Below, in pieces: positions 6,630 to 10,812 of a stretch of 10,812 nucleotides of DNA. Under the pieces are notes generated by a model, which worked only from the letters and a program-made list of their open reading frames with translations, searched no databases and had not been told where the DNA came from. Location of the stretch: positions 1 to 10,812 of the forward strand of contig JAJYPZ010000018.1 of assembly GCA_021794855.1 (NCBI GenBank), given 5' to 3'. This DNA is from Pseudomonadota bacterium (GTDB lineage: Bacteria > Pseudomonadota > Gammaproteobacteria > Burkholderiales > Sulfuriferulaceae). Numbering within the stretch: position 1 is the stretch's first letter; the number at the start of each line of letters is the position of its first letter. The position numbers were made by a program, and so were the translations under genes.

Positions 6630-7916
6630 TCAGGCAAACAGTTTTTCGCCGACCAGTTGCGAAAATTTCAAGCCCCAGTCGGGCATCTTGCCTTTGTTAC
6701 GGAAGAAAAGATTTTTGTATTGCATCTTGAGCAGAAACTGCGGATGACCCATTTTCAGGATTTGCTCCGTACCGCCGAACCAGGAATTGGAGCGGATATA
6801 AAACGCCTGACCACCGCCCATGTCGCCGATACAATATGTAACCGGTTCCAATTCCTGATCTGCTTCTTCGGCGCTCATCCGACCCAGATCCCTGGCGATC
6901 TGACGCGCCACAATCGTACATTGCTGATGTCCGATAGCACCGAGTTTAGGCACCGTAATGGCCGCTGCATCGCCTGCTGCGAAAACTTCGCGATACTTGG
7001 GATTGCGCATCAGCGTATCGGTGATGATGAAGCCTTCGCTATCGGAAATCGGCAACCCTTTCAAAAAGTCGTGTGCCGCCCAGTTAGGAAACAATATTTT
7101 CAGTTCTGCCGACAGATTCTGACCGTTGGCGAACTCGACCCCCTCCGCTGTTACCCGAGTGATATCGCCGGTTTTATTGACATAATTAAACCCCATGCCG
7201 GATGCAATCTTGAGCAATTGATTAACAACTTCTTCACCGGCATCTTCTGCTATCAGAGCGGCCGGAGTCGTCACCGTAATTTTGTCTGGCCCTCCCTTAC
7301 CGTGTTTTTTCATCCAGGTCGCCAGCGACAGCATGACTTCCACCGGAGGACCCTCGCATGCCGCTTCCGCCCGCGGAAAAGGATGATCGCCGTATAATTT
7401 GATATCTTTGGTGCCATCGCCCTGATGAAACAAAGCTGACCCGATGACCACAGGGCCGCCCTTATATTCGTTATGCAAAAAATGACGAAGTTTGTTACCG
7501 TAATAGAAATCGGTAATGGTGTGACCATGTTCGGCAAATCCTTCTATCTTGTCGAAAGCCAGCCGATTGCCTAACGCCACTACCAGATAATCGTATTGCA
7601 CCGACTCCGGAGCCGCGCCCGGTCGTTCGGTGGGCAAAAAATCGACGCGTTTACTGTCCACATCGATCGCTTCGACCTGACCTTGGATGAACTCGATCTC
7701 ATCGTCAGCCAGCGTATCGTGCAAAGGCATGCACAAGGTAGCCGCCGGATCGCGGTCTTCAAATACCTCAGCGGGAATATTCGGAATAAAAAGCAGAAAG
7801 TTTTTGCGATCCATAACGGTGATCCTGACCGAGTCACCGCAAAACCGACGGATATCCTGGGCACTGCCAAGACCGGCAAAGTTGCCGCCTAGTACTAACA
7901 CATGGGGTTTGATCAT
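6630..7916 (-). CDS. sqr: Sulfide:quinone oxidoreductase-type FAD flavoprotein
   Basis: This 428-residue, two-dinucleotide-fold flavoprotein would oxidise sulfide to polysulfide or sulfur and pass electrons to quinone at the membrane. The N-terminal FAD loop is VLVLGGNFAGLGSA (residues 7-20), and the second FAD contact is VFAAGDAAA (311-319). Two redox cysteines match Cys156 and Cys347 of Aquifex aeolicus SQR: Cys187 (AEAACEGPPVEV) and Cys362 (VTYCIGDMGG). The VPKLG motif near 322 matches VPKTG. The third cysteine (Aquifex Cys124) is absent, and about 20 extra residues precede Cys187. The C-terminus (FLLKMQYKNLFFRNKGKMPD) is the amphipathic membrane-binding part. An NDH-2 role is less likely because of the cysteines. 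ATG 7914-7916 has AGGAG 6 bases upstream. It is the first gene of the operon. Confidence 0.86.
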   Translation of the reverse strand: MIKPHVLVLGGNFAGLGSAQDIRRFCGDSVRITVMDRKNFLLFIPNIPAEVFEDRDPAATLCMPLHDTLADDEIEFIQGQVEAIDVDSKRVDFLPTERPGAAPESVQYDYLVVALGNRLAFDKIEGFAEHGHTITDFYYGNKLRHFLHNEYKGGPVVIGSALFHQGDGTKDIKLYGDHPFPRAEAACEGPPVEVMLSLATWMKKHGKGGPDKITVTTPAALIAEDAGEEVVNQLLKIASGMGFNYVNKTGDITRVTAEGVEFANGQNLSAELKILFPNWAAHDFLKGLPISDSEGFIITDTLMRNPKYREVFAAGDAAAITVPKLGAIGHQQCTIVARQIARDLGRMSAEEADQELEPVTYCIGDMGGGQAFYIRSNSWFGGTEQILKMGHPQFLLKMQYKNLFFRNKGKMPDWGLKFSQLVGEKLFA

Positions 7917-8141
7917 AACGATCTCCTGACAATTCGTTGCGAACGAGCATTGCGAAAGTGACCAGGGCCGGAGAGACCGAGCAATGCTAAATAAAGCCTA
8001 TGAGAAATATTCAGCTGTGTCCGTGCGGTTTCACACTTATTTTTCCTGATGTCAGTCCATTGATTTAAGGTTAATAACCGCACATACATTAGCGTTACTT
8101 TGCCCTCACTATATCTCCACCAACCACCCGAGGAAACGACT
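7917..8141. promoter_or_regulatory. Divergent promoter region between sqr and the hemerythrin-like gene
   Basis: These 225 bases must drive both the sqr-DUF1641-sor operon (minus) and the hemerythrin-like gene cluster (plus). Visible elements are AGCATTGC (7946-7953) with its inverted copy GCAATGCT (7981-7988) in the sqr leader, GTGCGGTTTCACAC (8023-8036), which matches 11 of 14 bases of the katE palindrome, and ACCGCAC (8077-8083). I find no clear pair of -35/-10 boxes. TTGATT (8060-8065) followed by AT-rich sequence is the best weak candidate for the plus-strand promoter. Confidence 0.5.
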
Positions 8142-8609
8142 ATGAAAACCGGCGATATCGATGCAATCACCCTGCTGATCAAAGATCATGAAGAAGTGAA
8201 AGCCATGTTTAAAGAATACGAAGGCCTCACGAAACGAGCAGTGGTCGGCAAAAAAAAATTGGCGACGCAGATTTGCCGTTCATTGACGCTGCATGCGATG
8301 CTGGAAGAAGAAATTTTTTATCCTGCCGTGCGCAGAGCGATCAAGGAAGACGACCTGATGGATGAATCGCTGGTGGAACACGCCAGTGTAAAAGAACTTA
8401 TCGCTCAGGTTGAAAACATGGAACCCGATGACGATTTGTACGATGCCAAGCTTAAAGTAATGTCCGAACAGGTAGAACATCATGTCCGCGAGGAAGAAGG
8501 CGAAATGTTTCCCAAAGTACGTAAAACCAATCTTGATCTGATCTCGATGGGCCAGGAAATGAGCGCACGCAAAGAAGAAGTCGCATCCATGCAAATGGGT
8601 ACCATTTAA
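8142..8609 (+). CDS. Hemerythrin-like HHE cation-binding protein
   Basis: This 155-residue helical protein of the hemerythrin HHE family is predicted to be a cytoplasmic four-helix bundle with a non-haem di-iron site. The ligand pattern is complete: His16 (LIKDHEEVK), His51 and Glu55 (LTLHAMLEEEIFYPAV), His80 (LVEHASVKEL), His114 and Glu118 (VEHHVREEEGEMFP). Such proteins bind O2, NO or iron, or act in oxidative and nitrosative stress; the ligand here is unknown. ATG 8142-8144 has AGGA 7 bases upstream. A longer frame from TTG 8100 would lack a ribosome site and would take in non-conserved residues. The gene is divergent from sqr and first in a plus-strand group with the membrane protein 68 bases downstream. 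Confidence 0.92.
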   Translation: MKTGDIDAITLLIKDHEEVKAMFKEYEGLTKRAVVGKKKLATQICRSLTLHAMLEEEIFYPAVRRAIKEDDLMDESLVEHASVKELIAQVENMEPDDDLYDAKLKVMSEQVEHHVREEEGEMFPKVRKTNLDLISMGQEMSARKEEVASMQMGTI

Positions 8610-8633
8610 ACCCGCATACCCATCTATTTACTC

Positions 8634-8651
8634 CTGCACCTACCAGTGCAG
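8634..8651 (+). repeat. Short hairpin between the hemerythrin-like and membrane protein genes
   Basis: CTGCAC (8634-8639) and GTGCAG (8646-8651) form a 6-bp stem with a 6-base loop in the 68-base gap. No T-run follows, so readthrough into the next gene is plausible. It may be a processing or attenuation element, or chance. Confidence 0.35.
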
Positions 8652-8677
8652 TCAATGCTAATAAAACGGAGAAGACC

Positions 8678-9595
8678 ATGCAGACACAAACAGGCGGAAC
8701 CAATATTTACCCCAACGCCGGCGTATCGGCGATAGATGACACACAAACTTCGGGAGTAACCTGGAGTGCCGTTTTTGCAGGCGCAGTGGCCGCCGCCGCA
8801 CTGGCGCTGATTTTATTGATACTCGGTATCGGCTTAGGTTTGTCTGCCGTCTCCCCGTGGTCATATACCAGCAGCAAAGCGATAGGAACCTCGACGATAG
8901 CCTGGCTGGCATTTATGCAATTGGCTTCTTCCGCACTGGGAGGGTATCTGGCTGGACGCCTGCGGGTTAAGTGGGCGAACATCCACACTGACGAAGTTTA
9001 TTTTCGCGATACAGCGCATGGTCTGCTCGCATGGGCTGTCGCAGCGCTGATGAGCGCTGCCATTGTCGCCAGCGTCGGCGATGCGATATTGAATAATACC
9101 GTCAAAGCGGGCGCCGGAACGGCAAAAACAGCCATGCAGGAAATTTCCGGCAAAAGCACGCACAAGGAACTGGGTATACACGCCATACCGGTCGAATATT
9201 ATTCAGATATGTTATTTCGTTCGGATACCACCCCGGCCGCACCCGACAGCTGGATATTACGCCGTGAAGTCGATAATATTTTTATTACCGACATGCCGGC
9301 AGGAAAATTGTCGCAAAATGACCACGACTATTTGACCCGTATCGTCGCCAAGCGGAGCGGAATGAGCGCGAACGATGCCGGACGCTGGGTAGATGAAGTC
9401 TACGCCTTATACATGCAGAATTATACGGTAATGACCGATACCGCAAAGCAAAAAGCCAACGATGCCAAAAAAGCCGTCGCCTATGCTTCGCTATGGATGT
9501 TCATAGCGTTTTTGCTGGGCGCATTTGTTGCCAGTCTGTCTGCCACCTTCGGCGGTGCGCAACGCGACAAGGTACCGGTGCATACGCATAACTGA
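8678..9595 (+). CDS. Conserved four-helix inner-membrane protein of unknown function
   Basis: This 305-residue protein has hydrophobic segments at about 29-57, 72-93, 113-135 and 267-290. Between the third and fourth lies a soluble loop of about 130 residues, rich in charged residues. Recognisable conserved-looking patches are SALGGYLAGRLR (about 85-96) and YFRDTAHGLLAWAVAALMSA (about 108-127). I recall relatives annotated as hypothetical or loosely as PhnA-like, without experimental support, so I assign no function. The start has GGAG 6 bases upstream. The 13 bases ending in the ATG, GGAGAAGACCATG, are identical to those at the PRC-barrel start. The gene follows the hemerythrin-like gene and precedes a tiny membrane peptide gene, so it probably belongs to an envelope or oxidative stress unit. 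Confidence 0.8.
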   Translation: MQTQTGGTNIYPNAGVSAIDDTQTSGVTWSAVFAGAVAAAALALILLILGIGLGLSAVSPWSYTSSKAIGTSTIAWLAFMQLASSALGGYLAGRLRVKWANIHTDEVYFRDTAHGLLAWAVAALMSAAIVASVGDAILNNTVKAGAGTAKTAMQEISGKSTHKELGIHAIPVEYYSDMLFRSDTTPAAPDSWILRREVDNIFITDMPAGKLSQNDHDYLTRIVAKRSGMSANDAGRWVDEVYALYMQNYTVMTDTAKQKANDAKKAVAYASLWMFIAFLLGAFVASLSATFGGAQRDKVPVHTHN

Positions 9596-9634
9596 CTGTA
9601 ACTATTCGCAACCAATCAACTACTGGAGATAATC

Positions 9635-9709
9635 ATGCCTGCAATCCTGCTGTTTTTATTGGGTGTTCCTCTACCTATCATTATCCTTTTCGCTTTGTTC
9701 TATCATTAA
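9635..9709 (+). CDS. 24-residue hydrophobic membrane peptide
   Basis: ATG 9635-9637 opens a 24-codon frame that reads MPAILLFLLGVPLPIIILFA, then LFYH and TAA. A well-placed GGAG lies 6 bases upstream (9625-9628), and the start is 39 bases after the membrane protein stop. Nearly every residue is hydrophobic, with a Pro-Leu-Pro kink in the middle, so it should form a single transmembrane helix. It is followed by a strong terminator, so it appears to be the last gene of the unit. I believe similar short peptides with the LLGVPLPII core occur in other proteobacteria but cannot confirm this. Function is unknown. Confidence 0.65.
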   Translation: MPAILLFLLGVPLPIIILFALFYH

Positions 9710-9774
9710 ACTTCGTACTATCGTTAAATTTACGGAATTCAAACTGGCCAGAACAGTTGATTAAACCGGAATTG

Positions 9775-9811
9775 AGGACAGTCTGCCTGACGCAGGCTGT
9801 CCTTGTCTTTT
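9775..9811 (+). terminator. Intrinsic terminator after the hemerythrin-like gene cluster
   Basis: AGGACAGTCTGC (9775-9786) pairs with GCAGGCTGTCCT (9792-9803) over 12 positions, with one T-G wobble and a 5-base loop. TGTCTTTT follows. This is a classic rho-independent terminator, 65 bases after the small peptide gene. It separates the stress cluster from the exbB/exbD pair. Confidence 0.85.
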
Positions 9812-9898
9812 CAGTATTACGAGTGCTCCTGCTGAGAGACTTATGTGCAATAATTAAACAGCGGGTTTTTTTCAGAAATCCGGCATCCGAAATCTCGC

Positions 9899-9927
9899 TT
9901 GCCGAAATCGTATTCTCACGCTAAAGT
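9899..9927 (+). promoter_or_regulatory. Candidate promoter of the exbB/exbD pair
   Basis: TTGCCG (9899-9904) and TAAAGT (9922-9927) are separated by 17 bases, 33 bases before the GTG start. Each box matches the sigma70 consensus at 4 of 6 positions. It lies downstream of the terminator at 9775-9811, as an independent promoter should. Confidence 0.35.
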
Positions 9928-9959
9928 GATGCACGTTTTTAATCTGATGGAGTCTATGC

Positions 9960-10565
9960 GTGTTAGCGATTATTGAAGCGGCCGGTTGGCCAATATGGCC
10001 GCTCATTCTGGCCTCTGTTTTATCCGTTGCAATCATTATCGAACGTTTTATCTCGCTCAGAACCACCGAAATCGCACCGCGCGGTTTACTGGATAAAACT
10101 GTGCAAGCCTACCGGCAACAGGGAACTAATAATGAAATGATCGATTTGCTGGCGCAAAGCTCCCCTTTGGGACGGATTTTTGCAGCCGGGTTGCGCAATG
10201 CCCGAAGTTCGCGCGAGATCATGAAAGATTCGATCGAGGAAGCGGGTCGCGCTACCGTACACGAGCTCGAACGTTTTCTCACGGCGCTCGGCACTATCGC
10301 ATCGGTAGCGCCATTGTTGGGCCTGCTCGGCACCGTCATTGGAATGGTGGAAATTTTCGGCGCTCAAACTCCATCCGGCGGCAACCCTGCGATCCTCGCG
10401 CACGGTATTTCGGTCGCTTTGTACAATACGGCGTTCGGCCTGATCGTCGCGATACCGAGTCTGATTTTTTACCGTTTTTTCCGCACCCGAGTGGATACGC
10501 TGGTTATCGAAATGGAACAGCAGGCGGTCAAACTGGTCGAAATCATTCATGGCGAGCGTCCATAA
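9960..10565 (+). CDS. exbB: ExbB/TolQ/MotA-type proton channel protein
   Basis: This 201-residue inner-membrane protein has three transmembrane segments (about 8-29, 108-133, 149-173). A cytoplasmic domain of about 75 residues lies after the first, as in ExbB and TolQ. Family patterns include LGTIASVAPLLGLLGTVIGM and GISVALYNTAFGLIVAIPSL. With ExbD/TolR it uses the proton gradient to power TonB-dependent uptake or Tol-Pal envelope functions; no tonB, tolA or pal gene is visible, so the assignment stays at family level. GTG 9960-9962 is the likely start: GGAG (9949-9952) lies 7 bases upstream. The nearby ATG 9956-9958 is out of frame and ends after six codons. In many proteobacteria this pair leads an operon with msbA/lpxK genes, which would lie outside the window. 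Confidence 0.92.
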   Translation: MLAIIEAAGWPIWPLILASVLSVAIIIERFISLRTTEIAPRGLLDKTVQAYRQQGTNNEMIDLLAQSSPLGRIFAAGLRNARSSREIMKDSIEEAGRATVHELERFLTALGTIASVAPLLGLLGTVIGMVEIFGAQTPSGGNPAILAHGISVALYNTAFGLIVAIPSLIFYRFFRTRVDTLVIEMEQQAVKLVEIIHGERP

Positions 10566-10581
10566 TTAAAACGGGAGCAAC

Positions 10582-10812
10582 ATGAATTTTCAGCGCAGAA
10601 ATCCTCAGGAAGAACCGGAAATCAATCTGATACCGATGATAGACGTCCTGCTGGTAATCGTCATCTTTCTGATGGTGACGACGACGTACTCCAAATTTTC
10701 CGAACTGCAGATCAATCTGCCGCAGGCGAACGGCGACGTAGTAAAGGAAAAACCGGAACAAATCACGGTTTCGGTGGATGCCGCCGGGAATTATCAGGTC
10801 AACAAGACGCCC
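10582..10812 (+). CDS. exbD: ExbD/TolR-family protein, C-terminus cut by window edge
   Basis: The first 77 codons are present, starting MNFQRRNPQEEPEINLIPMI. A short cytoplasmic N-terminus leads into one transmembrane helix (about 18-36), which carries the essential proton-pathway Asp21 in PMIDVLLVIVIFLMV. The periplasmic part begins at about residue 37 (TYSKFSELQINLPQA) and is incomplete; family members are usually about 135-140 residues. GGAG at 10574-10577 is 4 bases upstream, and the start is 16 bases after the exbB stop, so the two genes form one operon. It is the stator partner of the ExbB/TolQ protein. Confidence 0.92.
   Translation, partial: MNFQRRNPQEEPEINLIPMIDVLLVIVIFLMVTTTYSKFSELQINLPQANGDVVKEKPEQITVSVDAAGNYQVNKTP

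Noticed and set aside
6594..7397. 267-codon open frame on the plus strand
   Set aside because: It is antisense to sqr, which has FAD-binding motifs and both redox cysteines on the minus strand.
6630..7916. Type II NADH dehydrogenase (NDH-2)
   Set aside because: The fold is shared, but Cys187 and Cys362 at the SQR redox positions, the VPKLG motif and the sor context favour SQR.
4617..7916. katE and sor as one operon
   Set aside because: They are on opposite strands and convergent, so they cannot be co-transcribed despite the short gap.
8100..8141. Upstream TTG extension of the hemerythrin-like gene
   Set aside because: It has no ribosome site and adds 14 residues that do not look like the family. 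ATG 8142 has AGGA at a good distance.
1..10812. CRISPR arrays, tRNA or rRNA genes, insertion sequences, attachment sites
   Set aside because: I saw no regularly spaced repeats, cloverleaf patterns, conserved rRNA segments, transposase or integrase frames, or long terminal inverted repeats.

Overview
The window looks like a chromosomal accessory region of a Gram-negative bacterium. The best guess is a beta- or gammaproteobacterium with roughly 50% G+C. This rests on the TolQ/ExbB plus TolR/ExbD pair (which implies an outer membrane), the YqjD/YqjE-type stress genes, the Crp/Fnr-type regulator subfamily and the HPII-type catalase. No rRNA, tRNA, CRISPR array, integrase or transposase is visible, and I see no sign of recent insertion.

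Layout from left to right. (1) 1-477, minus: the N-terminal two thirds of a Crp/Fnr-type regulator, cut by the window edge. (2) 685-1471, minus: a two-gene envelope-stress operon, a DUF883 (ElaB/YqjD-like) protein followed by a YqjE-like phage-holin-family protein. (3) 1648-2082, minus: a PRC-barrel protein. (4) 2083-2498: a 416-base regulatory region. (5) 2499-4616, plus: a large-subunit (clade 2, KatE/HPII-type) catalase. (6) 4664-7916, minus: a three-gene operon transcribed sqr, then a DUF1641 gene, then sor. It encodes a sulfide:quinone oxidoreductase, a DUF1641 helical protein and a sulfur oxygenase reductase. (7) 7917-8141: a divergent promoter region. (8) 8142-9709, plus: a hemerythrin-like protein, a four-helix membrane protein of unknown function and a 24-residue hydrophobic peptide, closed by a strong intrinsic terminator. 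(9) 9960-10812, plus: the proton-channel pair exbB/tolQ-like and exbD/tolR-like, the latter cut by the window edge.

The centrepiece is the sqr-DUF1641-sor operon. Sulfur oxygenase reductase is best known from thermoacidophilic archaea and a limited set of sulfur-oxidising bacteria. Here all its iron ligands and all three conserved cysteines are present, and it follows a quinone reductase that still has both redox cysteines of the SQR family. Together the two enzymes suggest a cytoplasmic sulfur cycle. SOR would disproportionate sulfur with O2 into sulfite, thiosulfate and sulfide, and SQR would return the sulfide to the zero-valent level while feeding electrons to quinone. DUF1641 would be a partner of unknown role.

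Around this core sit oxidative and envelope stress genes: catalase, an O2/iron-binding hemerythrin-like protein, PRC-barrel, YqjD/YqjE and a Crp-like regulator. A short motif, GTGCGGT, recurs in three of the intergenic regions. It could link these units into one regulon, but that is inference from a post hoc search.
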